Source of the DNA: Bacteroidales bacterium
Lineage (GTDB): Bacteria > Bacteroidota > Bacteroidia > Bacteroidales > F082
Assembly (NCBI GenBank): GCA_024689285.1
Contig: JAILDR010000089.1
Coordinates: forward strand, 1 to 11,414
Length of the DNA: 11,414 bases
Direction of reading: 5' to 3'
The notes under the pieces are model-generated. The model worked only from the letters and a program-made list of their open reading frames with translations, did not search any database and was not told where the DNA came from. Position numbers and translations under genes: made by a program. This document shows positions 1 to 5,998 of the stretch, one piece after another (the first letter of the stretch is position 1; every line of letters begins with the position of its first letter).

Positions 1-390
1 TTGCTTAGCACCCCGTGCTCAGGCCGGAATCAGGAATCTCCACCTGCGGGATGTTTCGTCCACCCACCTTGTGAGCGGATTAAGCCAGTGACTTACTGTA
101 CTTCGGTCAGGCAGCGAAAGCGTAGTTATTCTCGCCAATTACTTTTTTGCAGTCAAGATTTACGAGCGTCACTGCGAGGCTCGACATGCTTACATGACAA
201 TTCATCTTGCTGTCAAAACCATACATCCCCATTTTTTCCGTAGAGACGCAATGCTTGCGTCTCCCCGAAAAGATTATTTCGTTTTTTCAGAGACGCAAGC
301 ATTGCGTCTCTACAAGGTTTGTCATCCTCAAAGAACCGGCGGCAAAAATACAGCTATTTTCTTTACCCCGCAAGTGGCGAAGGTGTTTTT
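1..390. other. Gene-free left end
   Basis: I find no convincing gene here. Open frames on both strands are short, compositionally odd and match nothing I recognise. The stretch holds a short inverted repeat (CGAGC at 163-167 paired with GCTCG at 179-183) and the strong palindromic element at 240-313, listed separately. It lies downstream of the response-regulator gene. No T-rich hairpin is visible directly after that gene's stop codon, so its terminator is not identified. Confidence 0.6.
240..313. repeat. Perfect 24-bp inverted repeat with palindromic arms
   Basis: Arms at 240-263 and 290-313 are exact reverse complements over 24 bases, separated by 26 bases. Each arm is itself nearly palindromic (GAGACGCAA, 3 bases, TTGCGTCTC), so it can form a small hairpin alone or one long stem with the other arm. 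The spacer contains CGAAA and TTTCG, adding a further possible stem. There is no coding and no T tract after it on either strand. It resembles a REP-like or miniature mobile intergenic repeat; only one copy is in the window, so family membership is inferred. Confidence 0.75.
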
Positions 391-1551
391 TTACTTCAGC
401 GGACTCCCGAAGCGGAGCACATCGTCTTTCGTAATCGTGCTGCCACACAGGATGATAAGACGTTCGACGATGTTGTGCAACTCGCGTATGTTGCCCGTCC
501 ATTGGAAGCTCTTCAACGCTTCCAAAGCCTCAGGCATGAACTCTGGCGCAGGTTTGCCCATATCCTGTGATATGACTTCCAAGAAGTTGCCTACCAAAAG
601 CGGTATGTCATCCTTGCGCTCGCGCAACGGCGGCACTTGTATGACAATGACGCTTAACCGATGGTACAGGTCCTCCCTGAAATTGCCTTTCTCAATCTCG
701 GTCTTCAAGTCCTTGTTGGTGGCGGCGAGGATGCGGACGTTGACAGGGATTTCCTTCTCACCTCCTACCCTGACTATCTTGTTTTCCTGCAAAGCCCTGA
801 GCACTTTGGCTTGGGCGGAGAGGCTCATGTCGCCAATCTCGTCAAGGAAGAGTGTGCCTCCGTCGGCCAGCTCAAAGTCGCCCTTCTTCTGTTTGATGGC
901 AGACGTAAAGGAGCCTTTTTCATGTCCAAACAACTGACTTTCAATCAGTTCAGAAGGAATGGCAGCGCAGTTTACTTCGATAAAGGGACCGCTACTTCTG
1001 GTGCTCAACTCATGCAACTGACGGGCGACAAGTTCCTTGCCCGTGCCGTTCTCGCCCGTGATGAGCACACGTGCGTTGGTGGGTGCCACTTTCTCAATCA
1101 TGTCCTTCACGTCAAGCATAGGTTGCGAATCCCCTATCATTTGATTCTGAACCCTGACGGCTTTTCGGAGGACTTTATTTTCAGCGGACAGATTCTTCTT
1201 GTCCAGGGCATTACGCAGAGTAATCAGCAGGCGGTTCAAATCGGGCGGTTTCTGGATGAAGTCGAAAGCACCTTTCTTGATGGCCTCCACAGCGGTATCG
1301 ATGGTGCCGTGGCCCGAAATCATGATGACGGGAGTATCCGACTCGTTACGGATGGCTTCGAGGGTCTCTATGCCATCCATGCCGTCCATCTTGATATCGC
1401 AGAATATGGCATCAAACTCCTGTTCCTTAATGATTTGCAACGCTTCCGTGCCCGAACCGACATCCTCCACCTGATAAGATTCGTTTTCCAGAATGTCGCG
1501 CAATACGCGTCGTATGGGCGCTTGGTCGTCGATGATGAGTATCTTAGACAT
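391..1551 (-). CDS. Sigma-54-type response regulator without DNA-binding domain
   Basis: This 386-residue protein has an N-terminal receiver domain (about 1-115: acid pocket D8/D9, phospho-acceptor D52, S79, K101) joined to an NtrC-type AAA+ ATPase domain (about 137-370). The ATPase has Walker A GENGTGKE at 166-173, Walker B LFLDEIGD at 234-241 and WTGNIREL at 351-358. The sigma-54 contact loop is GSFTSA (213-218) instead of GAFTGA, keeping the key Thr. It stops at FGSPLK right after the AAA+ lid, so the Fis-type helix-turn-helix usual in NtrC proteins is missing; the stop looks natural, not a frameshift. By family it should activate RpoN promoters after phosphorylation. No sensor kinase is adjacent. 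ATG start follows a promoter-like box 17 bases upstream. Confidence 0.93.
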   Translation of the reverse strand: MSKILIIDDQAPIRRVLRDILENESYQVEDVGSGTEALQIIKEQEFDAIFCDIKMDGMDGIETLEAIRNESDTPVIMISGHGTIDTAVEAIKKGAFDFIQKPPDLNRLLITLRNALDKKNLSAENKVLRKAVRVQNQMIGDSQPMLDVKDMIEKVAPTNARVLITGENGTGKELVARQLHELSTRSSGPFIEVNCAAIPSELIESQLFGHEKGSFTSAIKQKKGDFELADGGTLFLDEIGDMSLSAQAKVLRALQENKIVRVGGEKEIPVNVRILAATNKDLKTEIEKGNFREDLYHRLSVIVIQVPPLRERKDDIPLLVGNFLEVISQDMGKPAPEFMPEALEALKSFQWTGNIRELHNIVERLIILCGSTITKDDVLRFGSPLK

Positions 1552-1567
1552 GATTTTTAATTTTGCG

Positions 1568-1575
1568 CAAAGATA
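1568..1575 (-). promoter_or_regulatory. Putative -7 box of the response-regulator gene
   Basis: Read on the minus strand this is TATCTTTG, which fits the Bacteroidota -7 consensus TAnnTTTG. It lies 16 bases before the ATG at 1551, so the leader would be very short. I see no matching TTTG -33 box about 20 bases further upstream, so the call rests on one motif and position. Confidence 0.4.
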
Positions 1576-1636
1576 GGAGTTTTCTTAATACGTCGGCTCC
1601 TTAATTTCTCATTCTCATGCCGCAAAGACTGTGAAA

Positions 1637-1686
1637 TTCTCACTTTTCTCATTTTTCTCACGTGAAAAAAGTGAGAAAAGCGAGAA
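1637..1686. repeat. 25-bp inverted repeat, loop-free, of TTTCTCA/TGAGAAA units
   Basis: Two 25-base arms (1637-1661 and 1662-1686) meet at CAC|GTG with no spacer and pair at 22 of 25 positions. Each arm is made of short TTCTCA-like units. It lies 85 bases upstream of the response-regulator start, beside the TGTCCC cluster. Confidence 0.65.
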
Positions 1687-1690
1687 AATC

Positions 1691-1794
1691 TGTCCCTGTC
1701 CCACAGACGGAGGCTGTCCCGCTGGGACGAGTGTCCCACACTGTCCCATCTGTCCCACTGTCCCAAGGGGTGGGACACGTGGGACAGTGGGACA
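1691..1794. repeat. Cluster of TGTCCC units, seven direct and three inverted
   Basis: TGTCCC occurs at 1691, 1697, 1715, 1732, 1742, 1751 and 1759, and its reverse complement GGGACA at 1772, 1781 and 1789. Spacers between units are mostly 0-4 bases. The last three direct units can pair with the three inverted ones across AGGGG to form a long GC-rich hairpin. No protein or RNA gene explains it. Confidence 0.75.
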
Positions 1795-1897
1795 CTTGAA
1801 CATCAAAAAAACGCATGTGATAAAGCCTTGATAACAAGCCTGTTGTATTCTATTGGTTTTACTCCCCTTTTGCTCCTCTATTGCTCCCGTTTTGGGT

Positions 1898-1923
1898 AAC
1901 GTCAACTCAACGTCAACTCAACG
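1898..1923. repeat. 11-bp tandem repeat, 2.4 copies
   Basis: The unit AACGTCAACTC is repeated exactly twice (1898-1908 and 1909-1919) and followed by AACG. The next intergenic tandem repeat also has an 11-bp period. Confidence 0.8.
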
Positions 1924-1989
1924 CTGTCATTCCCTCTTTAGGTTGACTGTTCTACTGCAATGCTGCTTCGAGGTGTATTGTTTCTAACT

Positions 1990-2027
1990 TCGACTCACCC
2001 TCGACTCACCCTCGACTCACCCTCGAC
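1990..2027. repeat. 11-bp tandem repeat, 3.5 copies
   Basis: The unit TCGACTCACCC is repeated exactly three times (1990-2000, 2001-2011, 2012-2022), followed by TCGAC. The shared CAACTC/GACTCA character and 11-bp period suggest a link with the repeat at 1898-1923. Copy number could differ between strains. Confidence 0.85.
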
Positions 2028-2156
2028 ATAACATCGACTTGGTCCTAAGGCAAAAAACGGGCTGCTTTTTAACAATAAGTAACTATTAAAAAACTAAATT
2101 TGCGCATCTACTTAAGTAAATGTTCAAAAGTAGTTTTCTATTAATACTACCCCGTT

Positions 2157-2179
2157 CCGGCAGATTTGCAATCTGCCGG
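2157..2179. repeat. Perfect 10-bp hairpin, REP-like
   Basis: CCGGCAGATT (2157-2166), loop TGC, AATCTGCCGG (2170-2179). The stem is perfect. No T tract follows on the minus strand, so a classical intrinsic terminator is not supported. It may be an intergenic palindromic repeat marking the 3' side of the T9SS gene. Confidence 0.6.
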
Positions 2180-2224
2180 TCCCGAATAGTTGGCTTCCCT
2201 TGCCTTCTGAACGAGAGCCAGCGG

Positions 2225-2280
2225 GGCGGTAAACGGCAGCCCGTCGTTTACCGCCTGGCTGCCCGCCAGGCGGTAAACGA
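2225..2280. repeat. Alternative hairpins built on CGTTTACCGCC
   Basis: A perfect 16-bp stem (2244-2259 with 2265-2280, loop of 5) begins 10 bases after the stop codon of the T9SS gene on the minus strand. A third copy of the arm core, GGCGGTAAACG at 2225-2235, can pair with 2245-2255, so two mutually exclusive stems are possible. Position suggests an mRNA 3'-end structure or terminator for 2291-3079, but no run of T follows. Confidence 0.55.
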
Positions 2281-2290
2281 AAACAGAAAG

Positions 2291-3079
2291 CTATTCCTTC
2301 ACCACCTTCTTCACGCACTTGCGGCCTTCGGCATCGGTGACGGTGATGAAGTAGACCCCTATGGGCAGCGTCGCCATATCGATGCGGAGCTCGTTGCCCT
2401 CGCCTTGCGTGATTGCCACTTGCTGCCCGAGCGTGTTGAACACTACGGCTTGGTGCATGTCTTGGCCGGTGATGGTTACAATGCCGCTGGTGGGATTGGG
2501 ATGTAGAGTGGCAAAGGCGATGGCTTCGGTTTCGTCGATGTTTTCGGTGAGGCTGGCTTGACCCCAGCGGAGAGGATAGTTGGGAATCATACAGAATGCA
2601 AAACTATCAACGTAAACCCACACCTTGCTGGTAGTTGATGTATACTGGATATCAGCATACACTCGAGCCCAGGCATGATAGTGTTCTCCGTTGGTTGTTA
2701 ATCGGAAACCTATATAATCTTCCGAATGCGTCGAACCGTCCTCAAACATGTGTTGCCACTGATAATCTGATTCAAGCCAATAATGTAATGAAGGATAAGT
2801 CTCTTCGGAAGGAACTATCGTGTCATTGTCCAAGATTTTATATCTGTGTTCCCACGACGTTATCATGTCAATGGCAATCTCGCCAGTTGAACGCCAGCTC
2901 AGAAACACCTTATAATCAGAGGTTCCGTCCTGGTCGAAATCAATTGATATAGTGTCGCTAAAGTTTGGAGAGGAAATGCATAAATCAGGTTCGAAATCCA
3001 CATGGATGATTCCGCCATTTTGGGCAAAGGCTGTTGACAATGCCATCGCCAAGAGTGTGATTATGAATGCCTTTTTCAT
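2291..3079 (-). CDS. Small T9SS cargo protein, function unknown
   Basis: The 262-residue product starts with a clear Sec signal peptide (about 1-19, ending STAFAQ) and ends with a T9SS type A sorting domain (about 192-262: HPNPTSG, then GQQVA, LPIGVYFITV and a basic tail). By family it crosses the inner membrane by Sec and the outer membrane by T9SS, where the C-terminal domain is normally removed and the protein anchored or released. The middle is beta-rich, with an acidic DFDQDGTSD stretch at 48-56 that resembles a calcium-binding loop, and IGFRLTTNGEHYHAWARV near 123-140. I do not recognise a catalytic domain. It has its own promoter and lies beyond the last RHS scar, so it need not belong to the toxin array. 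Confidence 0.88.
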   Translation of the reverse strand: MKKAFIITLLAMALSTAFAQNGGIIHVDFEPDLCISSPNFSDTISIDFDQDGTSDYKVFLSWRSTGEIAIDMITSWEHRYKILDNDTIVPSEETYPSLHYWLESDYQWQHMFEDGSTHSEDYIGFRLTTNGEHYHAWARVYADIQYTSTTSKVWVYVDSFAFCMIPNYPLRWGQASLTENIDETEAIAFATLHPNPTSGIVTITGQDMHQAVVFNTLGQQVAITQGEGNELRIDMATLPIGVYFITVTDAEGRKCVKKVVKE

Positions 3080-3142
3080 CGTTTGTTAGTTTTGACTGTT
3101 AATAGTTTCAAATTAAATCGAATCGTTTCTGAAATTCGGTTG

Positions 3143-3150
3143 CAAAAGTA
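3143..3150 (-). promoter_or_regulatory. Putative -7 box of the T9SS cargo gene
   Basis: The minus strand reads TACTTTTG, fitting TAnnTTTG, followed by CAACC and about 60 AT-rich bases to the ATG at 3079. No exact TTTG -33 box is seen upstream. Its location in a non-coding gap just before a signal-peptide gene makes it plausible. Confidence 0.5.
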
Positions 3151-3238
3151 ACACGGCGGTAAAACATTGTCAAGAAAAACTATGTTCGGATTTGTTCGGG
3201 TTTTTCGATAACGTCTTGAAGACCATTATAATATTATG

Positions 3239-3274
3239 ATAGCCGTCAGGCTGCCTTGGTGGTCTTTCAGGGTG
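3239..3274 (-). pseudogene. RHS core scar (LKDHQGSLTA)
   Basis: Bases 3242-3273 match the core of RHS tip A (4915-4946) exactly over 32 bases. On the minus strand the scar would read FTLKDHQGSLTAI and then soon meets a stop. It begins a few bases after the stop of immunity gene A, and homology ends abruptly on both sides. It is the downstream edge of the array: either the start of a lost fifth tip or the landing point of a recombination event. Confidence 0.85.
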
Positions 3275-3277
3275 AAA

Positions 3278-3661
3278 TCAAGGGAGTTTAAGAGAGATAA
3301 ACAATTGTGCAAAAAATAACAGAAAAGGCACTGTAGCAAACAGTATAGCACCAAGATTCTTTTTTCCTCGCAATCTTTCCTCGTATTGTTCTAGTATCTT
3401 TTCATATTTGTGGTTGTGTACTAGCAAGAAATACAATAATACAAATGACAAAACAAAGAGGATAATAACACTGTTTACACTAGGAATTGAATAGGTTTTG
3501 CTTGATGGGATGAAGAAAAAGAAGCATTCCAAAATATCTACATAGATAAACATGATAATCAAACACATGCACAAAAGTGCAGAATATGGCGCAATATCCT
3601 CATTTCCAACTTTTACTTGGAAATGGTAGTATTTGAAAAATAGATAGTTTAAGAATTTCAT
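3278..3661 (-). CDS. Putative immunity protein A, three-helix membrane protein
   Basis: This 127-residue protein is predicted to have three membrane segments (about 26-52, 62-82 and 104-124) with a charged loop (KYEKILEQYEERLRGK) between the last two. I chose the ATG at 3661 because AGGAGGT lies 5 bases upstream (3667-3673); a longer frame reaching 3733 would overlap the end of RHS tip A and lacks such a site. It starts 16 bases after the RHS A stop, so it is the next gene of the same unit. Small polytopic proteins directly after a polymorphic toxin are usually its immunity partner, and this one matches a hydrophobic, probably membrane-active tip. No named family is recognised. Confidence 0.75.
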   Translation of the reverse strand: MKFLNYLFFKYYHFQVKVGNEDIAPYSALLCMCLIIMFIYVDILECFFFFIPSSKTYSIPSVNSVIILFVLSFVLLYFLLVHNHKYEKILEQYEERLRGKKNLGAILFATVPFLLFFAQLFISLKLP

Positions 3662-3666
3662 ATAAC

Positions 3667-3673
3667 ACCTCCT
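3667..3673 (-). promoter_or_regulatory. Shine-Dalgarno site that sets the immunity A start
   Basis: The minus strand reads AGGAGGT, the full anti-16S complement, 5 bases before the ATG at 3661. Strong sites like this are uncommon in Bacteroidota, so it supports the shorter start over the upstream in-frame one. Confidence 0.7.
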
Positions 3674-3677
3674 ATAA

Positions 3678-5036
3678 TCAATATGTAATTTGACCCCAGC
3701 CGTTAAAACCATCTGTGGCCAAATCAGTAACAAAATAGGCTAAACTAATTCCAAAACCAATTGGGCCCCATAATCCAACCAGGCCCATGACGATGTCAAG
3801 AGAGCTTTTGGCATATACATTAATATCACGGCCACCATTCATTCTATAATCAAATAATTGAAAAGCTTCTATTCCAGCTGATAATGCCACACAGGCACTA
3901 CCTCCAAATTTATGTGCGTTCATAACGGCAGTTCCACCTTTTGATAAAGCACTTACATATTGGGTCTGGGTCAGTTTTCCTGTCAACAGATTTGCATTAT
4001 GGAATGCTTTCGCACCGCACTTCATTCCGTTTTCGACCGCGCCAAGAGGCACTCCTAAAGATTGTGCCATGATGTTTGCGTTATTCAGCCCTCTACTATT
4101 ATTAGAATTGGAATGAGTATAGATTGGATTGAACGAAAAGCAATAACTGTCAAAACTGTGTCCGCCAATATGTTCATTATGTGTTTCGGCATAACGAGTC
4201 GTGCCACTTGCATCCGTCCATGTGATATATGAACTCTGCCTGCCATTACCAAATTGTGTCATCCCAACCGAAACATAACCTATGCCGGCTTCCTCCACTT
4301 CATTTGAGGTTGTGCGACAGGGATTGTTTTTCCAGTTCAGAATGAGCTGTAGCTGAGTGGATGCGAAACAATAATTGTACAAGCCGTTGGTAAGATGCGT
4401 AACGTAATATCCATAGGAACTTTCGAAGCCATACGAAGCGGCTCCACCGCCACCGAAGGAGCCCCCGCCCTCACTCATTATCCCTTCATAGTTGCCGAAA
4501 AGAGCCCGGTTATACAAGTAATACGGGTTTTGATAGTCTCTCGGTTCATACACAGGCACCGCATATCTCATCGACCAATGCTCGTAATTGCCGCTGCTGG
4601 GTTCGCGCCCCTGCTTTCTCCATCCGCTCGGGTCGGTGTAGCGCAGCGGGTTGTGCATGCAGTAGGAGTAGCGGTTGAAGCCCTGTGCAGTGGCGGGGTC
4701 GTCAACGAAAGCATAGACGGAGAGGAGCGAACTCATCACGGGGTCGTACATCCTGCCGTTCATGTTGACGAGGCCGTCGGGGTCATAGTGCTCATGCAGG
4801 GTATAGCCACGATCGAAAGTATGGGTCACGTTGCTGTATCCGAAGCCATTTGGGTTGCGGCGACGGCCCCAAGCATCGTAGCTCAGCCGTTCCACGGTGT
4901 TGCCGTGGATAGTGGCCGTCAGGCTGCCTTGGTGGTCTTTCAGGGTATAGTGCATGGTGCCTCCTTGGTTGTTTTGGGTAACAAAGATAGCAAACAATCC
5001 CGTTGCCGAGGTCAGATAATGCAAGTTTTTTGTCAC
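3678..5036 (-). CDS. RHS tip A: core fragment plus membrane-active-type toxin domain
   Basis: 452 residues from a GTG start; the frame is closed 21 bases upstream. Residues 1-138 are RHS core (LHYLTSATGLFAIF, DHQGS 34-38, SYDAWG, NRYSYC, end DPSG 135-138). Residues 139-298 form a linker shared with tip B (WRKQGREPSSGNYEHW, YGYYVTH, NGLYNYCF, TWTDASG, GGH), with a glycine-rich patch at 190-199. The unique end (about 300-452) finishes with SLDIVMGLVGLWGPIGFGIS and following hydrophobic residues (412-438), which could insert in a membrane. The partner downstream is a polytopic membrane protein, which fits a membrane-disrupting toxin. There is no secretion signal and no YD shell, so the product could not be delivered as it stands. 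An internal ATG at 4955 with AAGGAGG upstream is an alternative start. Confidence 0.85.
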   Translation of the reverse strand: MTKNLHYLTSATGLFAIFVTQNNQGGTMHYTLKDHQGSLTATIHGNTVERLSYDAWGRRRNPNGFGYSNVTHTFDRGYTLHEHYDPDGLVNMNGRMYDPVMSSLLSVYAFVDDPATAQGFNRYSYCMHNPLRYTDPSGWRKQGREPSSGNYEHWSMRYAVPVYEPRDYQNPYYLYNRALFGNYEGIMSEGGGSFGGGGAASYGFESSYGYYVTHLTNGLYNYCFASTQLQLILNWKNNPCRTTSNEVEEAGIGYVSVGMTQFGNGRQSSYITWTDASGTTRYAETHNEHIGGHSFDSYCFSFNPIYTHSNSNNSRGLNNANIMAQSLGVPLGAVENGMKCGAKAFHNANLLTGKLTQTQYVSALSKGGTAVMNAHKFGGSACVALSAGIEAFQLFDYRMNGGRDINVYAKSSLDIVMGLVGLWGPIGFGISLAYFVTDLATDGFNGWGQITY

Positions 5037-5061
5037 GCCGTTTTTTCTATTCGTTTATTCT
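4623..5061 (-). repeat. RHS core repeat, copy A
   Basis: Runs from the DPSG codons to AGAATAAACG upstream of the GTG. It is near-identical to copy D over its 5' part, including bases upstream of the start, and near-identical to copy B at its 3' end, where similarity continues past DPSG for about 20 codons. It is visibly richer in GC than the tip that follows. Confidence 0.85.
4953..4989 (-). promoter_or_regulatory. Possible internal promoter box and start in RHS core A
   Basis: Minus strand: TATCTTTG (4982-4989), then 26 bases later ATG (4953-4955) with AAGGAGG (4960-4966) 4 bases before it. The ATG begins MHYTLKDHQGS. The same layout is present in cores C and D. All of it is also coding sequence, so the motifs may be by-products of the protein. 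Confidence 0.3.
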
Positions 5062-5303
5062 GTGATTTGCCGGTTTTGGTTGCCACATTTGCCGTATTTG
5101 CTACAGTTGCTACAGTTGTTTTCGGCCCTATGCAGGCTGATCAGGGAGCCGCAGACAGTAGCCATCAGGCTGCCTTGGTGGTCTTTCAGGGGTAAGACAC
5201 GGTTTCTTCCCGTTCTCTTTCCGCTCCCTTGCTGAATGCGTTCTGAAAACATCATCCCGCCAGCTGAAGGTCGATATGACCGTAGCTGTTGTTGGGGTGG
5301 CAA
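5055..5303 (-). pseudogene. Decayed RHS remnant between immunity B and tip A
   Basis: An 82-codon frame with no recognisable start or domain. Its middle reads LPLKDHQGSLMATVCGSL: bases 5161-5193 match the core seam with one substitution and one extra base, and the match to copy D stretches weakly to 5149. Upstream of the seam is unrelated sequence; downstream is a 9-bp repeat and then the GAATAA shared with the end of the T9SS gene at 10988. It is best read as scar tissue from two or more recombination events; I do not think it makes a functional protein. Confidence 0.7.
5080..5115. repeat. Degenerate 9-bp tandem repeat, four copies
   Basis: Units TTGCCACAT, TTGCCGTAT, TTGCTACAG, TTGCTACAG in a row. 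The period is a multiple of three, so on the minus strand it reads as a small Cys/Asn/Ser/Gly repeat inside the remnant frame. Copy number may vary. Confidence 0.65.
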
Positions 5304-5316
5304 AACACATGGTGTC

Positions 5317-5964
5317 TCAATGTCTACCGAATGTCATAGAATAAGCGGGTTCCTCTTTAATAAAATCTCGGTACCCAATAATTGTTTCGTCTTTAGGATG
5401 TTTTCTAACATATTCTTCCGCTCTTTTTAATGCGGCATCTTTCCCTTTACTGTATGCGACATACTCTATTTCTCCTACAATCAAGTTGGTGCTGTCGGGG
5501 TAGCAAATCAGCCATTCGTTAAAAGATTTGGACGCTTTTTGCAAGGCTTCATCGGCAAGAGCTCGTTTACTTAAATGATCCAGAGCCATTCCTTTTAGGA
5601 AATACATGTCTGGTGTTGAATACGAGAATGTTAGAGCGGAGTCTGCTGTTCTGACGGCCCCAACATAGTCTCCAATGGAAAAATATGCAAATGCTTTGAA
5701 ATAATAAGCGCTGTAATACTTTTTGCCTATGCGGATAGCGTCGTCAAGCCGCATTATTGCAGTGTCCATGAACGCAGTGTCGTTTTCCATGAAATACTTC
5801 CCAAAATAATGAAGTGAGGCCTTTTTAACCAGGTCGTTGTACTCAACTGGTGGCTTCTCGCTAACCAAAGCGTCTTTGCAGTGACAATCTTTGTCTCTGC
5901 ATGATGTTACAAGGCATAATAGTATGTTTGCTGCGATAAAAATCAATAAATGTTTGCTCTCCAT
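5317..5964 (-). CDS. Putative immunity protein B, TPR-like lipoprotein
   Basis: 215 residues with a lipoprotein signal peptide: hydrophobic segment 5-19 and lipobox LVTSC with the lipidated Cys at 22. The mature part is helical and looks like two or three tetratricopeptide-type repeats (about 66-115, with YFKAFAYFSIGDYVGA, and 118-150, with MYFLKGMALDHL), then a tail with EEYVRKHPKDE. It should sit in the periplasm or on the outer membrane. It starts 34 AT-rich bases after tip B, so it is that tip's likely immunity protein. TPR proteins usually bind other proteins, which fits direct binding of the toxin. No specific family is recognised. Confidence 0.75.
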   Translation of the reverse strand: MESKHLLIFIAANILLCLVTSCRDKDCHCKDALVSEKPPVEYNDLVKKASLHYFGKYFMENDTAFMDTAIMRLDDAIRIGKKYYSAYYFKAFAYFSIGDYVGAVRTADSALTFSYSTPDMYFLKGMALDHLSKRALADEALQKASKSFNEWLICYPDSTNLIVGEIEYVAYSKGKDAALKRAEEYVRKHPKDETIIGYRDFIKEEPAYSMTFGRH

Positions 5965-5998
5965 TATTAATCAAATTTTTTATTATTTTTCTGTTTTT

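Larger units (their letters stand above)
1552..2290. other. Gene-free, repeat-rich intergenic stretch
   Basis: About 740 bases without a credible gene between two minus-strand genes. A 96-codon minus-strand frame at 1615-1905 is only the translation of the repeats (runs of V/P/G/Q and K/E/S) and has no features of a real protein. The stretch holds, in order: a palindrome centred on CACGTG, a cluster of TGTCCC units in both orientations, two sets of 11-bp tandem repeats, and a group of strong hairpins next to the 3' end of the T9SS gene. These are listed separately. Confidence 0.7.

Noticed and set aside
194..937. 247-codon plus-strand open frame
   Set aside because: Most of it is antisense to the response regulator and its first part crosses the palindrome at 240-313; the composition is not protein-like.
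661..1560. 299-codon plus-strand open frame
   Set aside because: It is the antisense shadow of the response-regulator gene, which has clear domain motifs; the plus-strand translation has none.
1615..1905. 96-codon minus-strand open frame
   Set aside because: It translates the TGTCCC and TTTCTCA repeats into low-complexity sequence and has no start signal or domain.
1898..2027. CRISPR-like repeats
   Set aside because: Units are 11 bp and directly adjacent, with no unique spacers and no cas genes.
2095..2102. Plus-strand TAAATTTG, a promoter-like box
   Set aside because: No plus-strand gene follows; downstream is the antisense of the T9SS gene, so a chance match or relic is more likely.
2244..2280. 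Intrinsic terminator for the T9SS gene
   Set aside because: The stem is strong but no T run follows on the minus strand, so I list it only as a hairpin.
3662..3733. N-terminal extension of immunity protein A to 3733
   Set aside because: It would overlap the end of tip A, has no ribosome site, and the ATG at 3661 has a perfect one.
4395..5195. 266-codon plus-strand open frame, with similar frames opposite each RHS core
   Set aside because: Similar frames appear opposite the RHS cores because the core DNA is repeated; they are antisense shadows, not a conserved gene family.
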